Shown here: in pieces, positions 28,189 through 38,059 of the stretch | Layout of the letters: the number at the start of each line of letters is the position of its first letter | Position numbering within the stretch: the first letter of the stretch is position 1 | Assembly (NCBI RefSeq): GCF_003025005.1 | Contig: NZ_PVSS01000003.1 | Coordinates: forward strand, 186,001 to 250,000 | DNA length: 64,000 nucleotides | Reading direction: 5' to 3' | Source of the DNA: Brumimicrobium mesophilum | GTDB lineage: Bacteria; Bacteroidota; Bacteroidia; Flavobacteriales_D; Crocinitomicaceae | The notes under the pieces: generated by a model | What the model saw: only the letters and a program-made list of their open reading frames with translations | Told to the model about the DNA's origin: nothing | Databases searched by the model: none | Program-made: the position numbers and the translations under genes

Positions 28189-29897
28189 GACATTTATTAC
28201 TACTTCTGACCTGTTTTTTATTGTGCTCTTTTACCTTATTCGATAAGGAAGAGAAGATTTATGCATTTCATAGTGATATTCAAATCCAAAAGGATGGAAG
28301 CGTTTTAGTAACCGAAAAAATTGATGTTCTTTCCCTAGGGAGAGATATAAAGCGAGGAATTTATCGTGATATTCCGTTGAATTTTAAATTGCCAGGTGGT
28401 AAAGTGCGCCAATTGCTGACTATTCAAAGTGTAAAGAAAAGTGGAAGTCCAGCGAATTTTAAAACTGAAAATATAAAAGGTGGAATTCGAATCTATATTG
28501 GTTCTGAAGATACACGCTTGTTCAATGGACGACATTCTTACGAAATTACTTACTTACTTGATCGTACGGTTTTTTGCAATGATAACAATTGTCAAGTAAT
28601 GTGGAAAGTAAATGGTAATCATTGGGGGATGAAAATAGATTCTTTATCTGCCACGATTTCCACACCAAATAATACCGGTATTCAAGATTACAATGGATGG
28701 ATAGGTGAATACGGAGCCACGGATGAAAAAAACTTCCAATCTGAATCAATATCGACAAGTAAGCGTTTGTTTACGGCTACTGAACTTGAGCCACAGAGTA
28801 ATTTAACTATCCTTGTAGCTTTCGATAAAGAAGTCATCTCTGAAATTCCTTTCACAACAAAAATGACTTACTTTTTTCGTGATCATGCTTTAGTAATAAT
28901 AGGGGTAACCGGTTTATTGATTTCCTTTTTGGTCAACTTTATTTTGTGGTTGAAACATGGAAAAGACCCAAAGAAAGGAACAATTATTCCGCAGTTTTAC
29001 CCACCAAATAACTGGAGTCCTGCGGAGGTCTTATTTTTGATGAATGAAGGAAAAGAGGATGAAAATATGTTTGCAGCTCAACTTCTTCAATTGGCAGTAA
29101 AAGGCCATATTATAATAGAGAAGGAGGGTTCGTCTAGAAAAGCAGAAAGTTTTAAAATTATTAGAACCAATAAAAATTCTAAAAAGCAAAAATTAAATGA
29201 AGTTGAAAAAGGTTTTTTGAAAGCACTTTTATTGAATGATGATTCTATTTTCATTAGAAAAAAGTACAATCCTCAGGTGTCTAAAGCCCATGGATATTTA
29301 ATTACGCATATAGAAAATAAACAAGCAGGACTTTATTTCAACAAGAACAGAAAACTATTTTTACCTCAATACATTTTTCCTGTACTCACAATTGTTGGAA
29401 TGATCATCGCATTTAATTATTTCGAAGGATTTGGATTAATTATTCCATTGCTTGGGGCGATAATGCTCATCATGAATCTTGTTTTTATGCGTCTTTTCTA
29501 TCAACCCACTCAAGAAGGACGTAAAAAATTAGATCACATTTTAGGTCTTGAAAGATTTATAAAATATGCAGATGAACAGCGCATTAATGCCGTGAATAAA
29601 CCCGATATGAATTTTGATTATTTCGAGAAAAACCTTCCGTATGCCATAGCTTTTGGAAAAGCGGATGAATGGGGAAAGAAATTCCAAGCGCAAGAAATTG
29701 AAGCGAAATTTAAGTCGAGTAATTATTATGTGAGTGGTTATTCTTACGCAAGTTTAGGCTATTTCAGCGCACTTTCGGCAGCTTCTGCAACGGCTTCAGT
29801 TGCGCCATCAGCTGCTGGTAGCTCTGCTGGTGGATTTTCTGGTGGTGGAGGTTTTTCTGGTGGCGGCGCTGGAGGAGGAGGTGGTGGCGGCTGGTAG
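28185..29897 (+). CDS. DUF2207 domain-containing membrane protein
   Basis: A 570-residue protein with an N-terminal signal peptide (MRHLLLLLTCFLLCSFTLF), an extracytoplasmic beta-rich DUF2207 domain (KIDVLSLGRDIKRGIYRDIPLN is its hallmark), a transmembrane helix at about 230-255 and a helix pair at about 398-435. The last 45 residues are a Ser/Ala/Gly-rich tail ending GGGGGGGW. This is the usual partner of LemA. The function of the pair is poorly defined, with links to membrane stress and export. It overlaps lemA by four bases. Confidence 0.85.
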   Translation: MRHLLLLLTCFLLCSFTLFDKEEKIYAFHSDIQIQKDGSVLVTEKIDVLSLGRDIKRGIYRDIPLNFKLPGGKVRQLLTIQSVKKSGSPANFKTENIKGGIRIYIGSEDTRLFNGRHSYEITYLLDRTVFCNDNNCQVMWKVNGNHWGMKIDSLSATISTPNNTGIQDYNGWIGEYGATDEKNFQSESISTSKRLFTATELEPQSNLTILVAFDKEVISEIPFTTKMTYFFRDHALVIIGVTGLLISFLVNFILWLKHGKDPKKGTIIPQFYPPNNWSPAEVLFLMNEGKEDENMFAAQLLQLAVKGHIIIEKEGSSRKAESFKIIRTNKNSKKQKLNEVEKGFLKALLLNDDSIFIRKKYNPQVSKAHGYLITHIENKQAGLYFNKNRKLFLPQYIFPVLTIVGMIIAFNYFEGFGLIIPLLGAIMLIMNLVFMRLFYQPTQEGRKKLDHILGLERFIKYADEQRINAVNKPDMNFDYFEKNLPYAIAFGKADEWGKKFQAQEIEAKFKSSNYYVSGYSYASLGYFSALSAASATASVAPSAAGSSAGGFSGGGGFSGGGAGGGGGGGW

Positions 29898-29973
29898 GAA
29901 AAATAATTTGAAATTAATTATTCATTACTATACTATTCTTTGTCTTTCATCGTACTAATATAAACGACTACTT

Positions 29974-31443
29974 ATGTATAGATACTTTTCAATCATTTTC
30001 ATTTTTGTTTCGGCTTGTAATTTTACTATTAGTCAAGACACACTTTTTACGAACATTTATTTCGAAGTAGATTCTCATTCAGCTAATTCTAAGGAGTTGT
30101 TAAAAATAGATAGTTTATTGTCAAAAACTAAGGAGATTAAAAAGGTATATCTTTCTGGACACACAGATAGCGATGCATCTGATAGTTATAACATAGACTT
30201 ATCTAAAAAGCGCGTGAACAGCATCAATCAATATTTAAAAGGAAAAGTAAATATTCCGATTCAGTCTGATTATTTTGGAGAACAAAAACCAGCTTTCTCA
30301 AATGAGGAGGAAGGTGGAAAGAAAAACAATAGGAGGGTGGAGGTTATGCTTATTCATGATAAACCTACCACTCCAATTAAATCAAATACTTTAACGCTTC
30401 AAGATGTTTACGATGAATTATCGGTTGAAACACAAAATATTCGCATTCGAACTGATAGAGATACAATTCTAATTTTAAAGGAAGGTTCAGTGATTCAAAT
30501 CAATGCCTTTACTTTTGACACGCCTTCACAATTTGCAAATGTTGAAATCAAGGAAGTGTATTCTTTTGTTGGTATGATTGGCGAAAGATTGAGTACTACA
30601 TCTGATGGTAGGATATTGGAGACAGGCGGAATGATGAAGATAACAGTTTACAATGAAATGGGTGAAAAAATTGAAGCTCAGAAAAATATCAATATTTTCA
30701 TGCCAACCACAGAATTTAAGGAAGATATGGAACTCTTTTATGGCGAACATGACTCGCTTCAAACGATGAATTGGGAATTAAATAATGGCTCTTCAGATGC
30801 AAGAGGAGCTATTTTCTTTCCAAGTGGTATTTTTTCAAATACATCTTTAATACCTCCTATAGGCCAGGAGGAATGCAAGTTCTTCTTTTGTAAGATTGAG
30901 CGTGGTTTAAGATTTTTCGGAAATATTTTTTCAAGAAGAAATCGTTTTCAGGGACCTGAGCTTAGGTTTGTCTACAATGACTCTATTCAAAGATTAATGG
31001 ATAGTTTGGGTATAAATAACGTTTATGAATTACAAAATGTTTTGAGAAATCAGAGAGTTGAACAGGGGGAAGGTTCATCAGCAGATCTTGGTTTTTATGG
31101 GTTTAGCACTTCAAGGTTGGGTTGGATAAATTGTGATAGATTTAGAAATTACTCTCCATTGATCACTATGAAAACCGATTTAGATGTTTCAAGTGAAAAA
31201 TTTACAACCCTAGTATTTAAAGAAGAAAAGTGTTTGCTTCCGGCGAGCAGGCTTGGTGGGAAATTTGGATTTTCAAGTATTCCAACCAAAAAACCAGTTT
31301 ACTATGTAGTCATGGAAACAAAGAATGATAAAGTTCTTTTATCTATCGTGGATACGACTACTTCAATACAAGCACCAGAAACCAAATTTGAAGAAATTGA
31401 ACTGAGTAATTTGAAAAGCAGATTGCTGAAACTTGAAGAATAA
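29974..31443 (+). CDS. OmpA-like domain protein with domain at N-terminus
   Basis: A 489-residue protein with a signal peptide (MYRYFSIIFIFVSACNFTIS). The OmpA-like peptidoglycan-binding domain is at about 25-128: FTNIYFEVDSHSANS, KKVYLSGHTDSDASDSYN, then KKRVNSINQYL and NNRRVEV. Usually this domain is C-terminal. Here it precedes a 360-residue region of beta character that I do not recognise. No C-terminal T9SS domain is seen. It probably sits in the periplasm or outer-membrane inner face. Transcribed alone, 76 bp after the DUF2207 gene. Confidence 0.78.
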   Translation: MYRYFSIIFIFVSACNFTISQDTLFTNIYFEVDSHSANSKELLKIDSLLSKTKEIKKVYLSGHTDSDASDSYNIDLSKKRVNSINQYLKGKVNIPIQSDYFGEQKPAFSNEEEGGKKNNRRVEVMLIHDKPTTPIKSNTLTLQDVYDELSVETQNIRIRTDRDTILILKEGSVIQINAFTFDTPSQFANVEIKEVYSFVGMIGERLSTTSDGRILETGGMMKITVYNEMGEKIEAQKNINIFMPTTEFKEDMELFYGEHDSLQTMNWELNNGSSDARGAIFFPSGIFSNTSLIPPIGQEECKFFFCKIERGLRFFGNIFSRRNRFQGPELRFVYNDSIQRLMDSLGINNVYELQNVLRNQRVEQGEGSSADLGFYGFSTSRLGWINCDRFRNYSPLITMKTDLDVSSEKFTTLVFKEEKCLLPASRLGGKFGFSSIPTKKPVYYVVMETKNDKVLLSIVDTTTSIQAPETKFEEIELSNLKSRLLKLEE

Positions 31444-31706
31444 TCAGTATTAGAATTTAATGATTCTATAAATAAAACTTCAACGATTCTTTACAACCAT
31501 TTCAGATTTAAAATAGAATTATAAATAAAATAAACTATCCAAAACTTTAGGAATCACAGATTGATTATCAATTCTTCTTTGGAATTTTCGCACAAACATT
31601 TGCGATAAACTCAGCGCGAGAGCGGTTAAATTTCTTTATACTTTCCCGAAATCTTCTTAATTATTTTGTATATTGATCTCATTATTAACTTTTAAAGAAA
31701 CACACT
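31444..31706. other. intergenic spacer before the dodecin gene
   Basis: A 263 bp AT-rich stretch. No gene, terminator or complete promoter is visible. Confidence 0.45.
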
Positions 31707-31907
31707 ATGGCAGTATTGAAAGTAATTGAAGTTTTAGCAAACTCAGAGAAAAGCTGGGAAGATGCAACGAGAAAAGCAGTTAAACATGCATCCAAGAGTG
31801 TTAAGAATATATGTTCCGTTTATGTTAACGAGCAAAGTGCATGTGTAGAAGATGATGAAGTAACCGAATTTAGAGTGAATGTAAAAATCACTTTTTCAGT
31901 TGATTGA
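31707..31907 (+). CDS. dodecin family protein lacking the flavin-stacking tryptophan
   Basis: A 66-residue protein with dodecin topology: VLKVIEVLANSEKSWEDATRKAVKHASKSVKN, then a strand NICSVYVNEQSACV and a final FRVNVKITFSVD. Dodecins are dodecameric flavin-binding proteins in which Trp stacks on the isoalloxazine. At the equivalent position (NVVWAEV in Halobacterium) this protein has Ser37, while the nearby Gln43 is kept. Flavin storage is therefore doubtful and another ligand or a structural role is possible. Monocistronic. Confidence 0.82.
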   Translation: MAVLKVIEVLANSEKSWEDATRKAVKHASKSVKNICSVYVNEQSACVEDDEVTEFRVNVKITFSVD

Positions 31908-31977
31908 TGGAAGGGGGGAAGGATATTTTTAAAGCTGTCAAATCATAAATATGACGGAAAGTTATTTTGTGGATGTA

Positions 31978-33018
31978 TCAAACCTTGATCTTATCATTGT
32001 TAACGTCATTGTCATAACCTTCCAAGGCTCTTTTAAGTTTTCTTTTGATTCTATTCTTTAAATATCTAGGTTTTAAGACCTTAATGGAATCACCAAATCC
32101 TAGAATAAGTCGGTCGAATTCAAAGTTAAGATGAACTTTTAAACTGATAATCACACTTCCATCTTGTAATCTTCCAACTACTTTTTGGGAATGATGAAAT
32201 GGTTTGGTGATAACATAAGGTGCATTAGGTCGGTCTATTTGGAGTTCAATTTCCTGTAATTGATCATCATTTAGAACTGTTACACCTATTGTGTTTTTGT
32301 AAAATTCATCACCATTAAAATTCTCGTTTAAATATGGGGTATCTAAATTGTATTCAATATTTGTAATTCTGTCGAGTGCAAGTGTCAAAATTTGTTTTTG
32401 TTTTGCCTGACGTCCAACAAGAAACCATCGGTTATTAAACTGTTTAAGGATATAGGGATGAAAAACATAGTCCGAAGATGCTCTCGCTTTAAAAGATTGA
32501 TAAGTAATGTTCAGACATATTTTCTTTAATATTGCTTGATAAAGAGTGTCTAAGTATTGCAATCCTTTTAAGTTTTCATTTTTATCCAAATGAATAATGG
32601 CAGGCTGAGTGGTTTTTTCAGTATATATTTTGTCCTCTAGGCGTTGAATAATTCCATCTAATTCTGAAAAAAGTGAGAAATCTTTGAATTGTTTTAGCAT
32701 TTCAACTGTTTCAGATAGTACATTCATATCTGTTTCAGTAAGTGGAATATTCGTTATTGAAAAATTTTCATCTTCGTAACGATAATACTTTTTATCATAC
32801 ACTACAATTGGTGCGTTGTAGCCTAATTTATCAGTTCGCATTAACTGAATATCAAGTTGAACACTTCTTTTACTCACATTGATATCACGTCCTTCATATT
32901 CATTTAGAGCATCAGAACAAGCGTCAATTAAATCCTCTAGAGTCCATTTTCTATATTTATTTTGTAAACATTTGTCGATAGTCTTATACCGAATAAGTGC
33001 ATTTTTGTTCTGAGCCAT
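31978..33018 (-). CDS. WYL-domain transcriptional regulator, divergent to rtcB
   Basis: A 346-residue protein with an N-terminal winged helix-turn-helix (about 5-75: KTIDKCLQNKYRKWTLEDLIDACSDALNE, then SKRSVQLDIQLM) and a WYL ligand domain at about 165-240 (SDYVFHPYILKQFNNRWFLVGRQAKQ), where the Trp-Phe-Leu triplet is the WYL signature. A C-terminal WCX-like extension follows. WYL regulators often sense nucleic-acid or nucleotide signals. It is divergent from rtcB with 84 bp between the start codons, so it is the prime candidate to control that module. The activating ligand is unknown. Confidence 0.85.
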   Translation of the reverse strand: MAQNKNALIRYKTIDKCLQNKYRKWTLEDLIDACSDALNEYEGRDINVSKRSVQLDIQLMRTDKLGYNAPIVVYDKKYYRYEDENFSITNIPLTETDMNVLSETVEMLKQFKDFSLFSELDGIIQRLEDKIYTEKTTQPAIIHLDKNENLKGLQYLDTLYQAILKKICLNITYQSFKARASSDYVFHPYILKQFNNRWFLVGRQAKQKQILTLALDRITNIEYNLDTPYLNENFNGDEFYKNTIGVTVLNDDQLQEIELQIDRPNAPYVITKPFHHSQKVVGRLQDGSVIISLKVHLNFEFDRLILGFGDSIKVLKPRYLKNRIKRKLKRALEGYDNDVNNDKIKV

Positions 33019-33084
33019 TTCACTAAATTAAAATTAAATTTTAACTACGCATAATGATTGCGCAGTATCTTCCAATATTTGTAG

Positions 33085-34530
<1,446 letters not shown>

Positions 34531-34539
34531 TTATTAAAA

Positions 34540-34600
34540 TTCTGTCTACGTACTTACCTTGCGCATTAAGATCCAATCTTTGTAATGTCGAAGGACAGAA
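34540..34600 (+). other. short inverted repeat between rtcB and the tRNA-like gene
   Basis: TTCTGTC (34540-34546) and GACAGAA (34594-34600) can pair around a 47-nt spacer that holds a small hairpin (AAGAT CCA ATCTT). They lie 18 bases before the tRNA-like gene, so could be a processing or attenuation structure. A seven-base match in AT-rich DNA is not strong evidence. Confidence 0.3.
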
Positions 34601-34617
34601 CATTATTTTAATATTTA

Positions 34618-34774
34618 GAGGCAGTAGCTCAGCTGGTAGAGCAGGTCAGTTTTTAAATTACTCATTTACTTTTGAGATACTTACTTATGAAAGAGTCAAA
34701 TAGTAGTTTTGGGTCAATAAAAACTTACTTCAACATTCCAGTCCAGGACGTGGGTTCGAATCCTACCTGCCTCA
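34618..34774 (+). tRNA. tRNA-like gene with 101-nt anticodon arm (intron-containing or decoy tRNA)
   Basis: Acceptor stem GAGGCAG (34618-34624) and CTGCCTC (34767-34773) gives seven Watson-Crick pairs, followed by discriminator A. The D arm is GCTC AGCTGGTA GAGC (34627-34642). The T arm is GTGGG TTCGAAT CCTAC (34750-34766, one G-U pair), with a five-base variable loop. CCA is not encoded. Positions 27-43 should take 17 bases but span 34644-34744, 101 bases. A U run at 34650-34654 would supply anticodon UUU (Lys-like) in either register. If an intron follows position 37, it is about 84 nt. The two ends then pair only as G-C, G-C, U.U, C-G, so the mature stem looks weak. It may be a spliced tRNA, a pseudogene, or a decoy or sensor RNA. 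Confidence 0.75.
34644..34744 (+). other. expanded anticodon arm/putative intron of the tRNA-like gene
   Basis: Inside the insert, GTTTTTA (34649-34655) can pair with TAAAAAC (34718-34724), holding the putative anticodon U run in a helix, as introns of eukaryal and archaeal pre-tRNAs often do. A smaller hairpin CTCA/TGAG (34661-34664 and 34673-34676) lies within. GGTCA occurs at both 34644-34648 and 34712-34716. The insert is too short for a group I or II intron, and no canonical bulge-helix-bulge could be drawn by hand. Confidence 0.45.
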
Positions 34775-34796
34775 CTTTTAAGTCAAGGTCAAATTT

Positions 34797-37046
34797 ATGA
34801 AAACTAATGTAATAAAAGTAGCCATTCGAAAAAATGCAATCGTAATTCAAAAGGATTGGATCACGGGTGATATAGAAACACAAATCAACGAAACAACAAG
34901 CGAGTTTTTAGCAAATTGTGCGAAATTGGGTTACACTTTTTCTGAGGAATTATTGTATGAGGTTAACCGTATTTCTCCATTACGCAAATTAGAAATATTT
35001 AATATATTGAAAGAGGTTTCAGGTGTAAATAAAAACTGGACACCTTTGGTAAAACAATGGGATATCTCAACTAATGAAACCATTATTGATCATATCATAA
35101 CATGGTTTTCTAATGTTTTTCATTTGAATAATGGAACTAAACTGCCATGTGGACACCTAATACCAGAAAATACATTTCCAATTGAACACTATAATGGTTG
35201 TCCATTTTGTGGAACTCCTTTCCAATTTGATGAGTTGAATTATACTACTAGTGAAAACAAGTTGAAAATTCTTGAATTGTGGACAGAAAATGATTTGAAA
35301 AATGAATTAAAATCTCTTTTAGAATCTCCAGTCGTTCTTGATGCAACCCAAGTTGATGGTCTTAATATTTTAATTCACCATTTTGGAGTCTCTAATGAAT
35401 CAAAAGTAAAAATTAAAGAAACTTTAATGATTGTTATTGATGCTTTAGTTGAAAGTAATCAATTGGAATTGGCTGGACAGTTTTTCAAAACCCCAACAGA
35501 TATCCTTCGATACTTATGGTTCAAACATACTGGTTTATTGCAAATTATTGAACCTAAAACAATCGTTAACCGAATGAAAAGGAATGCTTCGAATTTGTAT
35601 TGTCAATTAGATAAAAGTTCTGAGGTGAAAATAAAAGCGTTGTCCGATTTAAAATTGAAATTCAATAGATCAGAATGCAGAATGTATGCCAATTGGTTAA
35701 ATAATTTGAGTTTGGATATTCCTGAACAATGTGAAAATATGCATTCTAAAAGAGGTATTTGGGTAAGGGTAATTCGAGCGTTGAGATTAACAGAATTCAG
35801 TAAGAAAAAAGGCTTTGAAAACTTGGCCGAATTACTTGATCTTTTCTACACTGGACAATATGAAGTTTGGCAAGGAAAAGTGAATCATTTCAAATTAAAA
35901 ACTGACGCAGCTCAAACTTTCGCATTGTTAAAACAAAGACCTGGTTTGTTTGCAAGATCGTTATTCTCAACAATGTTGTGGTTTGGTCCAGATGTTACAA
36001 TCCAACATTTCAAGGAGATTTTAAATCAAGTTCCTTCTCGTTTAATTTTTACTTTAAATATGTATGCGGATTTGTATTTTGATAAAAATGCTTCAAGAAT
36101 GGTAAAGCCACTTGGTGGAATCAGCAAAAGAATTGAGGTCAATAAATTACTTTGTTTATATAGTGATGACGAATTGAAAAGAATGCAATCACTTATTCAA
36201 GATTTGAGTTTTGCAGCAATTAAAAGTAAATTACAGAACGCGAAAACGACATGTAAAACGATGTACATTGATAATGAGTTATTTAACATTCCTTTTGCTA
36301 TTGGCGACAGAACAGATCATATTCAAGATTTGCAAGGCGCTTTGATGGGAACAAAGTTTAAGGTCGCAGGAGAAAATGTTCGTTTATTTTTACAATGGGG
36401 AGAAGGTTTACCAGCTCAGCATCTCGACATGGATTTGAGTTGTAATGTAGCTTATGAAAATGAGAGTGATTTTTGTTCATACTCTCGACTTACTATTCCA
36501 GGATGCCAGCACAGTGGAGATATTCAGAATATTCCTAATAAAGTTGGAACGGCTGAATATATCGATGTTAATTTGAATAAATTGACAAATTTAGGAGCAA
36601 AATATGTTAGTTTTACTTGTAATTCATATACAAATGGAAGTTTAACACCGAATTTAACAGTGGGCTGGATGAACAGTGAATTTCCAATGAAAATTTCACC
36701 AAGTGGAGTTGCTTATAATCCAAGCTCCTTACAACATCAAGTTAGAATTAAGCAGTCACTTACCAAAGGGATGGTATTTGGAGTTCTCGATGTTGTTTCA
36801 AGAGAAATTATTTGGTTAGAAATGCCTTTTGATGGGCAAATTGTTCAAAATCTCGACGTTTCGGGAGTAGAAACTTTGACGAAAAAGCTGGATGCTAAGT
36901 TAAAAATTGGAAATTTATTAAAATTGAAATCTGAAGTTCAAAACTTAACTATTGTTCAAACTCCAGAAGAGGCCAATGAAATTTATGATATGCAATGGGC
37001 AATGAATACTTCGGAAGTGAGTAAAATGTTTTTAGATAAAAAGTAG
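34797..37046 (+). CDS. uncharacterised protein with putative zinc site and TerD-like C-terminal domain
   Basis: A 749-residue protein. Residues 115-142 contain a Cys-x-His followed by Cys-x2-Cys (C118, H120, C135, C138), a likely zinc-ribbon or RING-like site. Residues 150-500 are mainly helical with no recognised domain. About 525-700 resembles TerD: LFLQWGEGLPAQHLDMDL, FCSYSRLTIPGCQHSGDI and EYIDVNLNKLTNLGAKYVSFT match the acidic calcium-binding strands and the HSGD motif (H572-D575). It starts 22 bp after the tRNA-like gene, in the same direction, and is probably the last gene of the rtcB unit. No catalytic motif is seen. A structural or RNA-binding role is inference. Confidence 0.75.
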   Translation: MKTNVIKVAIRKNAIVIQKDWITGDIETQINETTSEFLANCAKLGYTFSEELLYEVNRISPLRKLEIFNILKEVSGVNKNWTPLVKQWDISTNETIIDHIITWFSNVFHLNNGTKLPCGHLIPENTFPIEHYNGCPFCGTPFQFDELNYTTSENKLKILELWTENDLKNELKSLLESPVVLDATQVDGLNILIHHFGVSNESKVKIKETLMIVIDALVESNQLELAGQFFKTPTDILRYLWFKHTGLLQIIEPKTIVNRMKRNASNLYCQLDKSSEVKIKALSDLKLKFNRSECRMYANWLNNLSLDIPEQCENMHSKRGIWVRVIRALRLTEFSKKKGFENLAELLDLFYTGQYEVWQGKVNHFKLKTDAAQTFALLKQRPGLFARSLFSTMLWFGPDVTIQHFKEILNQVPSRLIFTLNMYADLYFDKNASRMVKPLGGISKRIEVNKLLCLYSDDELKRMQSLIQDLSFAAIKSKLQNAKTTCKTMYIDNELFNIPFAIGDRTDHIQDLQGALMGTKFKVAGENVRLFLQWGEGLPAQHLDMDLSCNVAYENESDFCSYSRLTIPGCQHSGDIQNIPNKVGTAEYIDVNLNKLTNLGAKYVSFTCNSYTNGSLTPNLTVGWMNSEFPMKISPSGVAYNPSSLQHQVRIKQSLTKGMVFGVLDVVSREIIWLEMPFDGQIVQNLDVSGVETLTKKLDAKLKIGNLLKLKSEVQNLTIVQTPEEANEIYDMQWAMNTSEVSKMFLDKK

Positions 37047-37050
37047 AATT

Positions 37051-37084
37051 GAGGAAATGAACTTCATTTCCTCAGTTCTTTTTA
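37051..37084 (+). terminator. terminator of the rtcB/TerD-like unit
   Basis: GAGGAAAT (37051-37058) and ATTTCCTC (37066-37073), extended by GAA and TTC around a single C, followed by TTCTTTTT. It starts four bases after the stop. Confidence 0.75.
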
Positions 37085-37101
37085 TAAGAAATTTAGTTCC
37101 T

Positions 37102-37761
37102 TTAACTCGACTCATTTACAGTCAGCTTTCTTTCTCGATTAATCAATATATAAATATAAACACTGATCAAAGAAGAAAAGAAACACCACACAGAAAGCAC
37201 ATGATTCTCATAAAAATAAAGTGTAATTGCGTAAGATGTAGCGATGAAAACACCCAACAGCCACATGCGCTTTACGTTGGAGAAAAACAACGATAGAATT
37301 GTCGCAACAGCATATAAAATAGCACCATATTCATAAATTTTTTCGGGATAATCATTATGATATGCGATGTGGTGATCTAAAATTTTTGCTTCCATATTGT
37401 AAGCAATCAGGAAATAGGCGAGGGCAGCACTCACTAAAATTCCAACACCTGCCAATATTTTTTGAATGAGTTTTCTATCACTTTTTTTATCTAACATCAG
37501 CACACCAAAAGGAACTATAAAAGGCCAAATAATTTGAGCAAAGAAAATAAAGACATAGGTGGACATCCGTTGTAAAGCAATTTGATCAGGGGCGGGAAGA
37601 GTTAACCACAATACTCCTTCAGCAAGTTGTTGAACTCCAAATACTAAAGGGATACTAGCAAACCACAATTGGCGTTTATGGGTTGTTTTTTTAATTGTCG
37701 CAACTCCTATCACAGTTAAAACTGACCCTGCTATAAAACTTGCTTCTGCTGAAAAACACAT
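37102..37761 (-). CDS. DUF6629-like membrane protein
   Basis: A 219-residue integral membrane protein of seven or so helices. The N-terminal MCFSAEASFIAGSVL motif is characteristic of a family I remember as DUF6629. It has no known function. The motif LAEGVLWLTL is conserved in my memory of the family. Its stop is 56 bp past the convergent TerD-like gene, the terminator lying between them. It has no evident operon partner. Confidence 0.68.
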   Translation of the reverse strand: MCFSAEASFIAGSVLTVIGVATIKKTTHKRQLWFASIPLVFGVQQLAEGVLWLTLPAPDQIALQRMSTYVFIFFAQIIWPFIVPFGVLMLDKKSDRKLIQKILAGVGILVSAALAYFLIAYNMEAKILDHHIAYHNDYPEKIYEYGAILYAVATILSLFFSNVKRMWLLGVFIATSYAITLYFYENHVLSVWCFFSSLISVYIYILINRERKLTVNESS

Positions 37762-38059
37762 ATTTGTTTATTAATTAATAGAATATTCAATAATTGAATT
37801 TGAAAAATAGGAATTATTATTTATTTCGGCTGAATGAGCTATGGTGTTTAACTATCTTTTGGAATTGAACTGATTAATTTGCACGGATAATTTCTTAAAT
37901 TACCTTTGTCCAAAAAAAATACAGTGGTTGTTTCAAATTTCAAGTATCACGAAAAAAAGACAAGCTCCTTCGAAATTACCTGATACAAGTTCAATCAATG
38001 ACTTTACTACAACAGGATTTTACTAAAATCATTTCTCGAAATAACGAATCAATAAAAAA
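37762..38059. other. intergenic region holding an orphan plus-strand promoter
   Basis: Contains a good promoter at 37878-37908, whose downstream sequence has only short frames (for example ATG 37998, 40 codons, running into the 3' end of the T9SS gene on the other strand). No recognised product. Confidence 0.4.
37878..37908 (+). promoter_or_regulatory. orphan promoter matching the Bacteroidota consensus
   Basis: TTTG (37878-37881), 19 bp, TACCTTTG (37901-37908). Both boxes match. No recognised gene follows on this strand, so it may drive a small RNA, an antisense transcript or a lost gene. Confidence 0.5.

Noticed and set aside
31978-33018. WYL regulator as part of a CRISPR or BREX defence island
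   Set aside because: No cas, brx or restriction genes are within the window, and it sits divergent to rtcB.
34644-34744. A group I or group II intron in the tRNA-like gene
   Set aside because: The insert is about 84-101 nt, far below the minimum for either class, and no P7 or domain V-like structure is visible.
37057-37296. 79-residue plus-strand frame
   Set aside because: It begins in the terminator and lies antisense to the DUF6629 gene, with no recognisable sequence.
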